DNA from: Bacteroidales bacterium | GTDB lineage: Bacteria; Bacteroidota; Bacteroidia; Bacteroidales; UBA932 | Assembly: GCA_011620605.1 (NCBI GenBank) | Contig: WOYW01000016.1 | Span: forward strand, 186,001 to 250,000 | Reading direction: 5' to 3' | DNA length: 64,000 nucleotides | Shown here: positions 8,592 through 18,373 of the stretch, in pieces | Position numbering within the stretch: position 1 is the stretch's first letter | How the letters are laid out: each line of letters begins with the position of its first letter | The notes under the pieces: generated by a model | Databases searched by the model: none | What the model saw: the letters and a program-made list of their open reading frames with translations, nothing else | What the model was told of the DNA's origin: nothing | Position numbers and translations under genes: made by a program

Positions 8592-10124
8592 ATGTCACTG
8601 ATCAACACCGTTTATAAGCTCTACAACAAAAGACTCCTGACAGAACTGGATTATTCTTCACGGGATCCTTTCCCATTCCAGGAAGCTACTTTTCGTTACC
8701 TGACTGAACGCGCTACGAATACTGTTTTCGGGAAAGATCATAAAATGGCTGAGATCAAAAACATAGATGAATTTCAGCAGAGAATCCCCCTGTATTCGTA
8801 CAACCAGATTGAACCGTATATTCAACGTAATTTGAAAGGAGAGGAAAACGTCCTTTGGGACAGGCCCGTACAATGGTTTGCATTGTCCAGCGGCACCTCT
8901 TCCGCAAAATCCAAGTTTATTCCTATGAACAGGGAAAACCTGCAGTTTTGCCATTACAAAGGCATGTTAACCATTCTTTCTTCGTATGTAAGGACGTTCC
9001 CAAAATCACGCCTGTTCATGGGCAAATCACTCACTCTGGGGGGGAACAGACACATAGATAAAAGCATAGACACCTCCTGTTGCTACGGAGACCTCTCGGC
9101 CTTTTTGCTTATAAACACACCCCTTTTGGCACGCATGTTTACCACCCCCACCAAGAAGATCGGGCTGATCCCGGACTTTGAGTACAAAATCGAACAGGTA
9201 AGCAAGCTCATTGCCCGTCAAAACCTGGTAAGTTTTTCCGGAGTACCTTCATGGAACCTCATATTAATGCGCAAAGTGCTGGAGATCACGGGGAAAAGCA
9301 ATCTTAATGAACTGTGGCCCAATATGGAGCTTTTCATGCACGGCGGTGTAAGTTTTGAGCCCTACCGGGTCCATTACAAAACACTGTTCCCTTCTCCGAA
9401 CATGCATTACCTGGAAACATACAACGCCTCCGAAGGTTTTTTTGCCTTCCAGACAGACCTGAACGATCCGGGATTGCAATTGCTTCCCAATGTGAGTGTG
9501 TTTTACGAATTTATTCCCCTGGACAAACTTGAGGCCGCACAAAACAGTTCGTATACCCGGTTCCTTACGCTGGACAATGTGGAAAAGGACAAACCTTACG
9601 CCATGGTCATTTCCACCAATTCCGGTTTGTGGCGCTATTTGATAGGAGATACAGTCCGTTTCACCGGCCTATACCCGCACAAGATCCGGATTACCGGCCG
9701 TACAAAGCTGTTTATTAACACTTTTGGCGAAGAGTTAATGATAGAGAACGCAGAACGTGCACTGGCACATACCTGTGATGTAACGGGAGCCAGCGTCCAC
9801 GAATATACGGTAGCCCCGATATTCATGGATACTCAAAAGAAAGGCGCACACCAATGGCTTATAGAATTTGAATCCATGCCGGAGGATCTGGAAGAATTCA
9901 CACGGATCCTGGACAGGTCCCTGATGGATCAGAATTCCGATTATGAAGCCAAACGGCTGGATACCGGAACCATGGACATCCCACAGGTAAATAGTATGAA
10001 AAAAGGAAGCTTTTACCGGTGGATGGCACTTAACAACAAGCTGGGGGGACAAAATAAAGTGCCCCGGCTTTGGAGTACCCGCCAATACGCGGAAAATCTG
10101 TTGAAAATCAATGAAGGATTGTGA
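8592..10124 (+). CDS. GH3 family acyl-adenylate/amide synthetase-like protein
   Basis: 510 aa, related along its length to the GH3 family, whose plant members (JAR1 and auxin-amido synthetases) adenylate a carboxylate and join it to an amino acid. The P-loop-like ATP site FALSSGTSSAKSKFIPMN (near residue 95), a YNASEGFFAFQ motif in the middle and YLIGDTVRFTG with RTKLFINTFGEE late are present. The bacterial substrate is unknown. The next gene, also an acyl-adenylating fold, starts 14 bases before this stop, so the two are translationally coupled. Confidence 0.9.
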   Translation: MSLINTVYKLYNKRLLTELDYSSRDPFPFQEATFRYLTERATNTVFGKDHKMAEIKNIDEFQQRIPLYSYNQIEPYIQRNLKGEENVLWDRPVQWFALSSGTSSAKSKFIPMNRENLQFCHYKGMLTILSSYVRTFPKSRLFMGKSLTLGGNRHIDKSIDTSCCYGDLSAFLLINTPLLARMFTTPTKKIGLIPDFEYKIEQVSKLIARQNLVSFSGVPSWNLILMRKVLEITGKSNLNELWPNMELFMHGGVSFEPYRVHYKTLFPSPNMHYLETYNASEGFFAFQTDLNDPGLQLLPNVSVFYEFIPLDKLEAAQNSSYTRFLTLDNVEKDKPYAMVISTNSGLWRYLIGDTVRFTGLYPHKIRITGRTKLFINTFGEELMIENAERALAHTCDVTGASVHEYTVAPIFMDTQKKGAHQWLIEFESMPEDLEEFTRILDRSLMDQNSDYEAKRLDTGTMDIPQVNSMKKGSFYRWMALNNKLGGQNKVPRLWSTRQYAENLLKINEGL

Positions 10125-11058
10125 TATCATTGATACCTTTCGTTACCAGGCAAAAAACACACAAGTGTATGCCCGTTACCTGGATCTGCTTGGTATAGAT
10201 CCTCTGCAGGTAAAATCTCCGTCCGTTATACCTTTTCTTCCCATCCGGTTTTTCAAAACCCACGATGTATACAACGGCCTGAAACCTGCCCGGGAAGTTT
10301 TCACAAGCTCGGCAACTACCGGCATGATCCCTTCCCGCCACCCGGTAGACAGACTGGAACGTTATGCGAAAAACGTACTTGAGATCTTCCGTTACTTTTA
10401 CGGGGATCCTTCACAATATGCCATCCTGGCCCTGCTCCCTTCTTACCTGGAAAGAAAAGGGTCTTCGTTGGTATATATGATGCAGGTTCTCATGGATCAG
10501 ACAAACACATCCAAAGACGGTTTTTATCTTTACAACAGGCAGGCCCTGTATGAACGCCTTCTTGCACTGGCTGCTGAAAATAAGCCCGTCTGGCTTCTGG
10601 GGGTCAGTTTTGCCTTGCTTGATTTTGCCAGGGAATTTACCGTAACCCATCCCGGCCTGACAGTAGTGGAAACGGGAGGCATGAAAGGAAGGGGAACCGA
10701 GTTTACCCGCCAGGTACTTCATCGGCGCTTAAAGGAAGGCTTCCCGCAAAGTCCCCTCCATAGTGAATACGGGATGGCCGAGTTGTTTTCCCAGGCATAT
10801 TCCTGCGGGGAAGATTATTTTTTCCGCTGTCCGCCGGGTATGCAGGTAAAGATCCGGAACCTCCAGGATCCTTTCATGGAAGAGCCCGACGGTTACCGGG
10901 GCGGTATTAATATCATTGACCTGGCAAACCGCCATTCCTGCTCATTCATAGAAACGGAGGACCTGGGATTCCGTCTCTCTGACGGACGCTTCCAGGTCCT
11001 GGGAAGGATCCCTAACGCCGAACGCCGGGGATGCAATATGCTTATTGATACTTACTGA
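10111..11058 (+). CDS. LuxE-like acyl-protein synthetase/adenylating enzyme
   Basis: 315 aa resembling LuxE acyl-protein synthetases and phenylacetate-CoA-ligase-type adenylating domains. FTSSATTGMIPSRHPV is the ATP-binding loop, and SEYGMAELFSQAYS and IETEDLGFRLSDGRFQVLGR correspond to later adenylation motifs. No LuxC reductase or other lux gene is nearby, so this is not bioluminescence. It overlaps the GH3 gene by 14 bases and the convergent DUF2723 gene by 17. The pair may activate and transfer an acyl group, but this is inference. Confidence 0.82.
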   Translation: MKDCDIIDTFRYQAKNTQVYARYLDLLGIDPLQVKSPSVIPFLPIRFFKTHDVYNGLKPAREVFTSSATTGMIPSRHPVDRLERYAKNVLEIFRYFYGDPSQYAILALLPSYLERKGSSLVYMMQVLMDQTNTSKDGFYLYNRQALYERLLALAAENKPVWLLGVSFALLDFAREFTVTHPGLTVVETGGMKGRGTEFTRQVLHRRLKEGFPQSPLHSEYGMAELFSQAYSCGEDYFFRCPPGMQVKIRNLQDPFMEEPDGYRGGINIIDLANRHSCSFIETEDLGFRLSDGRFQVLGRIPNAERRGCNMLIDTY

Positions 11059-14000
11059 ACAATTCTTCTATCATGGCACTATATTTATCTGCCAGCTCCT
11101 GGTCTTTGTTAGCTTTCAGAATATCATTCACATGCACAAACGTGCTGATTGCCGATTCAGCATCTGTGGAAGACAGGAATCCTTCCCTGTAAGGACTCAG
11201 GAAGTACTCTATGGCCAAATAGGTTTCATCCAGGAAAGGAACCGCCAGAGCCCTGGCTTTTTCAGGTTTCTCCAGGTAATAATACAATTCTATGGCTTCC
11301 ATAACCCCCACTTCGTTCAGGGAAGGCTGCACAAAATAATTCAACGGATACTGTTTCATAACCTCAAACCCCTTATCAATAACAGCTTCCGCCTTTTCCG
11401 GCTTTCCTTCCAGGATCAACGCCTTGGCCACTTGCGTATACATGTGCCTGATAGCCTGCTGTACCAGGTATAGGTATGTTACGTGGTAATCCAGCAATAC
11501 ATCGGGCTGGTCCATCCGTCCCCATCTATACACGTCCATAAGCAATATATAAAGTTTATCCGTATCCATATAAGGCACTTCACCGCTCAACGAGTCCACT
11601 TTAAAAGGCATTAGTTTATAAGCCATACCGTCAAAACGCAAATAATCCCGGATCCCTATGTTCAGGTCTCCACCCTTGGAAACCATATAAATGGGTCTGT
11701 CCCACTGGTAATTGGCCAGCAAGTCCAGGAACATCATTTCCACTTTCATAAGTGTATGTTTGTTTTCGGGAATATCCAGATCCATATACTCCGGGATTAG
11801 GTGTGCGTCTTTGGGAGCAACGATCCCGCTAGCCAAAACATTCTCTTTATTGACCGGGATACGTAATTTACGTGCCGGCAGATAATTGATCATCGTGCCG
11901 TCTGCCAGCTGGATTTTGGCCCTGGGATTACCCATTACACTTACGGCCTGTATGGCAGAGACCCTGTCGGTAACCCTTTCGTAAACCGGTAATATTTCGT
12001 TAGTGCCGTACAGATACGATTCACGGGGAATGGAAAATACCAGTGGGGCCGATTCATAGGTTCTCCATTGCATCTGATCAATATACCAGTCGGTCCCCAG
12101 CAAAGAAGTGTTCAATACCCTTACATCGGTACGGATCCCCTCCACTTCCTGAGCATACCATAACGGAAATGTGTCGTTGTCTCCGTGGGTCACGATGATG
12201 GCATTCTGATCTTCGTCACATGTATTCAGAAAATTGTATGCAAAATCCCGGGCCGTATAACGACCGCTGCGGTCATGATCGTCCCAGTTCTGAGCCAGCA
12301 TTTGGAATGGAACGAACAAACACAGGACGGAAGCCAGAGTCCCGGCAATTGTCTGGGGAAGCTTTTTGCGTAATACATGGAACAACGCCATCACACCCAG
12401 ACCTACCCATATAGAAAATGCATAAAACGACCCGGCATAAGCATAATCCCGTTCACGGGGCTGGTACGGTGGCTGATTCAGGTAAACGACAACGGCCAGT
12501 CCGGTCAGGAAAAACAACAAAAAAGTGATCCAGGCGTTGCGTTTGTCTTTAGATACCTGATATACCAAACCCATTATGCCCAGTAAAAGGGGCAATAAAT
12601 AATAATGGTTTTTGCCTTTGTTGTTTTTAAGCATTTCCGGAGCAATATCCTGATTCCCCAGACGCGCCCTGTCCAGAAACCCGATGCCGCTTTCCCAGTT
12701 GCCCCGTATAGGGTCTCCCGGGATAGTCCCCTGTATATCGTTCTGGCGCCCGGCAAAATTCCACATGAAATAACGCCAATACATGTAGTTTACCTGGTAA
12801 TCAAAAAAGAAGAGCAGGTTGTTCCCAAAAGAAGGCATGTTTTTCCCTTCCGAGTTGAGTTTTCCGCTGCCCGAGTTGTATGAGTCGTAAAACGAGGCAT
12901 GCGTTTCCCGTTTGCTCCACATACGGGGAAAGAACATTTTATCCGAGTCTTTGTATACAGGGACTTCAGGACCTTTTACCCGTGCATAGCGGTCGTCCAG
13001 TTTTACCGTTTGTTTTGTGGGTTTCCATGTATCGTAAGGAGAATTGTAAATCCCGTCATATATCAGGGGGGAAGATCCGTACTGCTCCCGCGCCAGGTAA
13101 CGCCCCAGGGCAAAAGGATTATCAGGCTGGTTTTCGTTGGTGGGTGTGTTGGCACTCGAGCGGATCACCACCATGGCAAAAGACGAGTATCCTATGACGA
13201 TCACTGCCAGACAGAGGAGTATGGTGTTCCATAGTACTTTGCCTTTTTTGTACGTGGCCATTACACCCCAGAACAAGGCACCTGTCAGCAGCAGTACAAA
13301 GAACAACATCCCGGTATTGAAAGGCAACCCAAAAACATTGACAAACAACATATCAAACCATCCTGAGATCCTGGGAAGCCAGGGGATGACCCCGTAAAGT
13401 ATAAACACAATGATCACCACGGAAACCAGAAGTGTTTTTATGGCTCCTTTCCAGGTAAAGGGATACTTTTTGTAAAAATAAATAAAGACCAAAGCCGGGA
13501 TAGTGAGCAGGTTAAGCAAGTGAACCCCTATGGAAAGTCCCATCAAATAGGCTATCAGTACGATCCACCTGTTTGCATGGGGCCGGTCGGCATTTTCTTC
13601 CCATTTAAGCATGGCCCAGAAAACGGCAGCTGTAAAAAGGGAAGACATGCCGTACACCTCTGCTTCAACGGCAGAAAACCATGCTGTATCCGAAAAGGAA
13701 TAGACCAGCGATCCTACTGCAGCAGCCCCCCATATTGCAATGGCGTTCCCTGTTTTCAGAGGGATTTCCTGTACTTCCAGCAACCTCCTTCCAAGGTGAG
13801 AGATGGTCCAGTACAGGAACAGTACGCAAAAAGAAGATGCCAACGCACTCATGGCGTTGATAAGCATGGCAGCTTGCTGGTTGCTCCCGAACATGGAAAA
13901 CAACCTGCCAAAAAGCTGGTAAGTGGGGTTGCCCGGAGGGTGACCTACTTCCAGTTTATAGGAAGAAGCAATAAATTCACCGCAATCCCAGAAACTGGCT

Positions 14001-14095
14001 GTCGGTTCTATGGTTGCCAGATACACGGCGGCTGATATGGCAAAGACCACCCATCCAATCAGGAGGTCCGTTCTTTTAAATGTCCTTGTTTCCAT
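11042..14095 (-). CDS. DUF2723 membrane glycosyltransferase-like protein
   Basis: 1017 aa. The N-terminal half has about 11-13 transmembrane helices. The conserved WDCGEFIASSYKLEVGHPPG loop after the first helix is typical of DUF2723 proteins, which resemble protein O-mannosyltransferases (GT39/PMT). The C-terminal third (from about residue 700) is soluble, alpha-helical and TPR-like. It may glycosylate exported proteins or lipids, but the reaction is unproven. The open frame reaches 14356, but the -7 box 14100-14107 and the typical start METRTFKRTD fix the start at 14095. Confidence 0.9.
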   Translation of the reverse strand: METRTFKRTDLLIGWVVFAISAAVYLATIEPTASFWDCGEFIASSYKLEVGHPPGNPTYQLFGRLFSMFGSNQQAAMLINAMSALASSFCVLFLYWTISHLGRRLLEVQEIPLKTGNAIAIWGAAAVGSLVYSFSDTAWFSAVEAEVYGMSSLFTAAVFWAMLKWEENADRPHANRWIVLIAYLMGLSIGVHLLNLLTIPALVFIYFYKKYPFTWKGAIKTLLVSVVIIVFILYGVIPWLPRISGWFDMLFVNVFGLPFNTGMLFFVLLLTGALFWGVMATYKKGKVLWNTILLCLAVIVIGYSSFAMVVIRSSANTPTNENQPDNPFALGRYLAREQYGSSPLIYDGIYNSPYDTWKPTKQTVKLDDRYARVKGPEVPVYKDSDKMFFPRMWSKRETHASFYDSYNSGSGKLNSEGKNMPSFGNNLLFFFDYQVNYMYWRYFMWNFAGRQNDIQGTIPGDPIRGNWESGIGFLDRARLGNQDIAPEMLKNNKGKNHYYLLPLLLGIMGLVYQVSKDKRNAWITFLLFFLTGLAVVVYLNQPPYQPRERDYAYAGSFYAFSIWVGLGVMALFHVLRKKLPQTIAGTLASVLCLFVPFQMLAQNWDDHDRSGRYTARDFAYNFLNTCDEDQNAIIVTHGDNDTFPLWYAQEVEGIRTDVRVLNTSLLGTDWYIDQMQWRTYESAPLVFSIPRESYLYGTNEILPVYERVTDRVSAIQAVSVMGNPRAKIQLADGTMINYLPARKLRIPVNKENVLASGIVAPKDAHLIPEYMDLDIPENKHTLMKVEMMFLDLLANYQWDRPIYMVSKGGDLNIGIRDYLRFDGMAYKLMPFKVDSLSGEVPYMDTDKLYILLMDVYRWGRMDQPDVLLDYHVTYLYLVQQAIRHMYTQVAKALILEGKPEKAEAVIDKGFEVMKQYPLNYFVQPSLNEVGVMEAIELYYYLEKPEKARALAVPFLDETYLAIEYFLSPYREGFLSSTDAESAISTFVHVNDILKANKDQELADKYSAMIEELFSKYQ

Positions 14096-14099
14096 ACAA

Positions 14100-14107
14100 C
14101 AAATGTA
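14100..14107 (-). promoter_or_regulatory. -7 box (TACATTTG) of the DUF2723 gene
   Basis: Exact TAnnTTTG match, 4 bases before the ATG at 14095, so the mRNA is probably leaderless. Confidence 0.75.
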
Positions 14108-14149
14108 GGCTATTTTTTTTACCTTTACCGTTGATTTTGCTTGAAAATT

Positions 14150-14779
14150 ATGGATTACATTGTATTGGGACTCGTTGTTTGTTTTTGTTTTATTCTCATT
14201 TATACACGAGCACCCCTTGCCTTGTTGCTGACGGGGTGTTTCCGATACAATATTTCCACGGAAAACGAAGAACAGGGAAACATCAGGTTTTCCCGTAACA
14301 TTCTTTGTTTCTTCATCATGGCCGTTTTCTCTTTTTTCATTTCTTTCCATGACCAATTGCTCATCCCGTTGCCCGTCCCTTTACAAGGCCTGTCAGGACC
14401 CCTTGTGTTTGGTGCAGTTATGGGTATTTTTTGCATTTGGTTTTTGTTTAAAGTGCTTATTATAAGAATTATAGGATGGATCGTCGATGCTCCGGCTTTT
14501 ATGAATTTTTTAGGTCGCACCGGACAGGATTTTTGTATTCTTACCGGATTTGTCTTTATTCCATTTCTGGTACTCTTTGGTTCTCTTAATAGTCTCTCGG
14601 GCAAGGCTGTTATCATTACGGCGGCCTTGATCATCGCTACCGGTTATGTTACCTATGTCTTACGTTGTATAAGGATTTTTCTTGCAGCCGGTTTTTCGCT
14701 TTTTTTCTGGATTTTGTATCTTTGCACCCTTGAACTGGTACCCTTCGGAGTATTAATTCATTATGTTGCGGGGATATGA
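14150..14779 (+). CDS. DUF4271 domain-containing membrane protein
   Basis: 209 aa with six or seven hydrophobic helices. It matches the Bacteroidetes DUF4271 family by its position immediately upstream of hemD and by its overall helix pattern. Function unknown. The ATG at 14150 is preferred; a TTG lies three codons upstream. A partial -7 box (TACCTTTA, 14120-14127) precedes it. Its stop overlaps the hemD start (ATGA). It opens the tightly coupled run DUF4271-hemD-lipoprotein-rnpA-yidD. Confidence 0.8.
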   Translation: MDYIVLGLVVCFCFILIYTRAPLALLLTGCFRYNISTENEEQGNIRFSRNILCFFIMAVFSFFISFHDQLLIPLPVPLQGLSGPLVFGAVMGIFCIWFLFKVLIIRIIGWIVDAPAFMNFLGRTGQDFCILTGFVFIPFLVLFGSLNSLSGKAVIITAALIIATGYVTYVLRCIRIFLAAGFSLFFWILYLCTLELVPFGVLIHYVAGI

Positions 14780-15522
14780 CAATGAAAATCAAGAATATAC
14801 TAATTTCACAGCCAACACCAAACGGATGTTCCCCCTATGTAGAAGTCATCGATAAATTTGGTCTGTCCATAGATTTTATTCCTTTTATACGTGTTGAAGG
14901 ATTGTCTGCAAAAGATTTCCGAACACAAAGGGTGTCTATCCCGGACCATACCGCCGTGGTTTTTACATCCCGTTCTGCCATCGACTCCTTCTTTCATTTA
15001 TGTGAAGAATTACGCATTACCATTCCTGAAACCCTGAAATATTTCTGTATGACGGAGGCCGTTGCGTTTTACCTTCAGAAATATATCGTTTACCGGAAAA
15101 GAAAAATTTTCTTTGGAAAGGGAAATATTCCTTCCCTTCTGGAAGCCATCGGCCCAAAACATAAGAATGAAAAATTTCTGCTAACCCTTGCCGATTGCTA
15201 TAAGCCGGAACTTCCACATACCTTTGAGAAAGCCGGCCTGAAATTTACCAAAGCAATACTAACCCGGACCAAGATGGAAGATCTGTCCACGGTCGATCTC
15301 AAAAAATATCAGATGATGGTATTTTATTCTCCTGCCGATGTGCGTTCGTTGATGGAAAATTTTCCGGATTTTAAACAAAACAGTATTTTGTTCGGAACTT
15401 TTGGCAACGCTACGGCACTGGCTCTTAAAGAAGCCAGCCTGCAATCCTGCTTTGAAGCTCCCACAAAGGAAGCACCTTCCATTGCCCAGGCATTGATGCT
15501 CTATCTGGATAAGAACAAATGA
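14776..15522 (+). CDS. hemD: Uroporphyrinogen-III synthase (HemD-type)
   Basis: 248 aa. Two alpha/beta lobes with the loose conservation usual for HemD: ILISQPTP at the N-terminus, AVVFTSRSAIDSFF near residue 55, and a late MMVFYSPADVRSL with FGTFGNATALAL. It closes hydroxymethylbilane to uroporphyrinogen III in tetrapyrrole synthesis. HemD is poorly conserved, so the context (DUF4271 upstream, rnpA-yidD downstream) adds weight. It starts at 14776 (MTMKIKN) or 14782 (MKIKN) and overlaps both neighbours by four bases. Confidence 0.85.
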   Translation: MTMKIKNILISQPTPNGCSPYVEVIDKFGLSIDFIPFIRVEGLSAKDFRTQRVSIPDHTAVVFTSRSAIDSFFHLCEELRITIPETLKYFCMTEAVAFYLQKYIVYRKRKIFFGKGNIPSLLEAIGPKHKNEKFLLTLADCYKPELPHTFEKAGLKFTKAILTRTKMEDLSTVDLKKYQMMVFYSPADVRSLMENFPDFKQNSILFGTFGNATALALKEASLQSCFEAPTKEAPSIAQALMLYLDKNK

Positions 15523-15917
15523 TCATGAAGCGGACTCTTGGTCTGTTTACCGTTATTCTTTTGGCTATAGCGATCCTGTCCTGCCAAAAAAATTACAACC
15601 ATTACCGGGAACTGGTATACGGCAAATGGGATCTTGTTGCTGTTGACGGGGAAACACCCGCCCTAAGCGAGCAGTTGTATTTCAAAACCAGCACGGCGGT
15701 AACCCTTACTGTTGAAGGACAGTCTTATGACGGGGAGTACCAGTTTTACTGCAATATACTGACTACTTACTTTGAAAATAATCAGAATCTGTTTCAGGAA
15801 TGGCGCGTAGAAACCATGAAAGATTCCCTGATGCGTGCTGTCATTGAACTTCGTGAAGTGAACGGAGACACCCTGGAAGTGACGGGAACCCTTCTGGAAT
15901 ATTCAAAACTTCCGTGA
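15519..15917 (+). CDS. Small lipoprotein, lipocalin-like
   Basis: 132 aa. Signal sequence with a lipobox ending at C22 (LAIAILSC), so it is probably anchored in the envelope. The mature part (YGKWDLVAVDG, LTVEGQSYDGEYQFY, EVNGDTLEVTGTL) has the alternating strand pattern and GKW motif of lipocalin-like/DUF4923-type Bacteroidetes lipoproteins. Function unknown. It overlaps hemD by four bases and rnpA by one, so it is embedded in that operon. Confidence 0.75.
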   Translation: MIMKRTLGLFTVILLAIAILSCQKNYNHYRELVYGKWDLVAVDGETPALSEQLYFKTSTAVTLTVEGQSYDGEYQFYCNILTTYFENNQNLFQEWRVETMKDSLMRAVIELREVNGDTLEVTGTLLEYSKLP

Positions 15918-16351
15918 TGAACAATGGAATATCTTATACGTTTGCCAAAAAGATGCGTCTTTCTTCAAAGAAAGATATTGACTCCCTGTTTACAGGGGCA
16001 AATTCTTTTACAAACAGTCCGTTCCGTGTGTTTTACCGGATTGTTAAACAGGAAGATAACAACTCGTCTCCCTGCAGCCTGGTAATTAGCGTTCCCAAAA
16101 AGCATCTGAGATCGGCCGTTAAGAGAAACCTGGTAAAACGACGTGTCCGGGAAGCCTTTCGGCTCAATTATCCGAAACTGCTTGGTCCTGTATTGGAAAA
16201 CAAAGGAATAAGACTCCTGTTTTTATGTTTATATTTGCCCTATGAAGTCTATCCCTACCGCAAACTGGAGGCAAAAATGCAGTCACTTCTGGAACGTTTT
16301 GCTCAAATACCTGAAGAAGGGATTGATCTTTCCATTGGTCCTGTTGATTAA
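15917..16351 (+). CDS. rnpA: Ribonuclease P protein component
   Basis: 144 aa basic protein of the RNase P holoenzyme that matures tRNA 5' ends. The opening [24 protein letters not shown] and the RNR-type motif [18 protein letters not shown] (near residues 60-77) are diagnostic. The ATG at 15917 overlaps the preceding stop by one base. No rpmH gene is upstream, unlike the common rpmH-rnpA order; here it follows hemD and a lipoprotein. Confidence 0.95.
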   Translation: MNNGISYTFAKKMRLSSKKDIDSLFTGANSFTNSPFRVFYRIVKQEDNNSSPCSLVISVPKKHLRSAVKRNLVKRRVREAFRLNYPKLLGPVLENKGIRLLFLCLYLPYEVYPYRKLEAKMQSLLERFAQIPEEGIDLSIGPVD

Positions 16352-16532
16352 ATGTTATCAGATATGCATATCTCCCTTTACACCTCCTTCCTGCCGGTTC
16401 ACTCCCACTTGTTCCCAATATGCTCTTGAAGCCATACGCAAGCACGGTCCCCTGAAAGGTTCGTATCTTGCTGTCTGGCGTTTTTTCAGGTGCAACCCCT
16501 GGGGCGGAAGCGGTTATGACCCTGTTCCCTGA
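16242..16532 (+). CDS. yidD: Membrane protein insertion efficiency factor YidD
   Basis: Up to 96 aa, with the YidD core [30 protein letters not shown] and [14 protein letters not shown], including the three conserved cysteines. It assists YidC-dependent membrane insertion at the inner membrane. The ATG at 16242 would overlap rnpA by 110 bases; an in-frame TTG at 16299 gives the normal 77-residue length and is the likelier start. The end overlaps the convergent uvrC by 19 bases. Confidence 0.9.
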   Translation: MKSIPTANWRQKCSHFWNVLLKYLKKGLIFPLVLLIKCYQICISPFTPPSCRFTPTCSQYALEAIRKHGPLKGSYLAVWRFFRCNPWGGSGYDPVP

Positions 16533-18337
16533 TCTTTCAGGTATTCCTTTAATTTTTCGGCCGTTTTTACCGGGATCACCCCGGAGAGTTCCTGCTGTGT
16601 TGCCCCGGCTATACGTTTAACACTTCCAAAGCGTTCCAACAGTTTTTCCATGGTACGGGGACCGATCCCGGGAACATCCAAAAGAACCGAACGGGCAAAA
16701 CCTGCACTTCTTTTTCCCCTGTGAAACGTTATGCCAAAACGATGGGCTTCATTCCGCAAATGCATAAGGAGCCTCAGGGAAGAGGAGTTCTTATCCAGAA
16801 ACAAAGGTGTGTTGTCTCCAGGCAAATAGATTTCTTCCAATCTCTTGGCCAGTCCTATAACCGTGATAGAAGGTATGAGTTTCAATTCATTTAAAACTGA
16901 AAAAGCTGCCGATAGTTGTCCCTTTCCTCCGTCTATGACCACCAGTTGCGGCAACGGCTCGTTTTCACGTAACAAACGTTGGTAGCGCCGTGTGAGGACT
17001 TCTTTCATGGACGCAAAATCATCGGGTCCTTCAACGGTTTTTATTGAAAAATGCCGGTAATCTTTTTTACTGGGAATAGCGTTTTTAAAAACAACACAGG
17101 CAGCTACGGGATTGGACCCCTGCAGGTTGGAGTTGTCAAAACATTCTATATGAACAGGCAGGGCCTTCATATTCAGATCTTTTTGCAGTTTTTCCAGCAC
17201 TTGACGTGTTTTTACGTCGCGGCTCCTTCCCTTATCCCGGGCTTCCAGGAGAAGAACCTGCTCTGTTTTATAATTCTGGGCATTGCGAAGACTTAAAGTG
17301 ACAAGCTTCTTTTTATCTCCTTTCTGGGGCACATACACACGGTTATCGCCGGGAACGGCCTCGGGAAGGAAAGGCACCAGGATCTCCCGGGAAAGCATCC
17401 CGGTTTGTTCTTTCATCTCGGCAAGAAAAAGGCTCAGGAGCGTTTCCCGGTTTTCTTCTATTTGTAATTTGTACTTAACATTCCGGGACTGAATAACGGC
17501 ACCTTCGGAAACCCGCATAAAATTGCCGAATGCCATAGAAGACTCATAATCTGTCAACAGGCTGAACACATCAACATTGGATATGCGGGGGCTGACAATG
17601 ACCGATTTATTCTGATAACGAGTAAGGGCTTCCCATTGCTCTTTGTATTTTTGTGCCTGTTCAAAATTAAGGGTCGCTACGGCGTCTTTCATTTGCTCTT
17701 CTAGTAGGTTCCTGACAGAAGTAATGTCTCCCTTAAGAATTTTTATTGCATCATGGATATATTGTCCATAAATTTCCTCTGTTTCTTCGCCTACACAGGG
17801 AGCTTTACACCGCCCTATGTGGAATTGCAGGCATTCACGATAGCGTCCGGCAGCGATTGCCTTAGGAGTAAGCACAAGGGAACAGGTACGCAAAGGGTAC
17901 AAATTATGGATAAGTTGCAGGAGTTGTCTGCAATAATAAGTGCTTGTATACGGCCCAAAGTAAAGGGATTTGTCCCTGACCACCGTCCTGGTTTGCATGA
18001 TCCGTGGAAAAATTTCGTTTTTTACACATATCCAGGGAAATGTTTTATCATCTTTCAGCAGGATATTGTACCTGGGTTGCATAGATTTGATCAGGTTGTT
18101 TTCCAGTAAAAGCGCATCACTTTCCGTTTCTACTAAGGTATATTCCAGGGAAATTGCCTGACTGACCATTCGTTGTGTCTTAACAGACAATTGTTTCCCC
18201 TGTGTAAAATATTGAGAAACCCTCTTCTTCAGGTCTTTGGCTTTGCCTACATAAACTACCGTTCCGTTTTTGTCCAGAAAACGGTACACGCCGCATTGAT
18301 GGGGCAACAACGTCAATTGGTCGTTAATATGAGCCAT
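16514..18337 (-). CDS. uvrC: Excinuclease ABC subunit C
   Basis: 607 aa nucleotide-excision-repair nuclease. N-terminal GIY-YIG domain ([21 protein letters not shown]) for the 3' incision; a cysteine cluster around [15 protein letters not shown]; a UVR helix ([17 protein letters not shown]); an RNase-H-like endonuclease domain ([16 protein letters not shown]) for the 5' cut; and C-terminal helix-hairpin-helix repeats ([20 protein letters not shown]). The start is set at MAHIND (18337) rather than the upstream ATG at 18355. A partial -7 box (TATTTTTA) lies about 8 bases before it. Confidence 0.96.
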   Translation of the reverse strand: MAHINDQLTLLPHQCGVYRFLDKNGTVVYVGKAKDLKKRVSQYFTQGKQLSVKTQRMVSQAISLEYTLVETESDALLLENNLIKSMQPRYNILLKDDKTFPWICVKNEIFPRIMQTRTVVRDKSLYFGPYTSTYYCRQLLQLIHNLYPLRTCSLVLTPKAIAAGRYRECLQFHIGRCKAPCVGEETEEIYGQYIHDAIKILKGDITSVRNLLEEQMKDAVATLNFEQAQKYKEQWEALTRYQNKSVIVSPRISNVDVFSLLTDYESSMAFGNFMRVSEGAVIQSRNVKYKLQIEENRETLLSLFLAEMKEQTGMLSREILVPFLPEAVPGDNRVYVPQKGDKKKLVTLSLRNAQNYKTEQVLLLEARDKGRSRDVKTRQVLEKLQKDLNMKALPVHIECFDNSNLQGSNPVAACVVFKNAIPSKKDYRHFSIKTVEGPDDFASMKEVLTRRYQRLLRENEPLPQLVVIDGGKGQLSAAFSVLNELKLIPSITVIGLAKRLEEIYLPGDNTPLFLDKNSSSLRLLMHLRNEAHRFGITFHRGKRSAGFARSVLLDVPGIGPRTMEKLLERFGSVKRIAGATQQELSGVIPVKTAEKLKEYLKDQGTGS

Positions 18338-18354
18338 AACATTGTAAAAATACA

Positions 18355-18362
18355 TATATTTG
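18355..18362 (+). promoter_or_regulatory. -7 box (TATATTTG) of the fused acyltransferase gene
   Basis: Exact TAnnTTTG match 11 bases upstream of the ATG at 18374, inside the 36-bp gap between divergent uvrC and this gene. Confidence 0.7.
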
Positions 18363-18373
18363 CCAAACCGTTT

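Noticed and set aside
10111-11058. Bioluminescence (lux) function
   Set aside because: Only a LuxE-like gene is present; there is no luxA, luxB, luxC or luxD homologue nearby.
14096-14356. N-terminal extension of the DUF2723 gene to 14356
   Set aside because: It crosses the -7 box at 14100-14107 and most of it is antisense to the DUF4271 gene; the sequence is low-complexity and not family-like.
18173-18373. N-terminal extension of the fused acyltransferase
   Set aside because: It is antisense to uvrC and lies upstream of the promoter box at 18355-18362.
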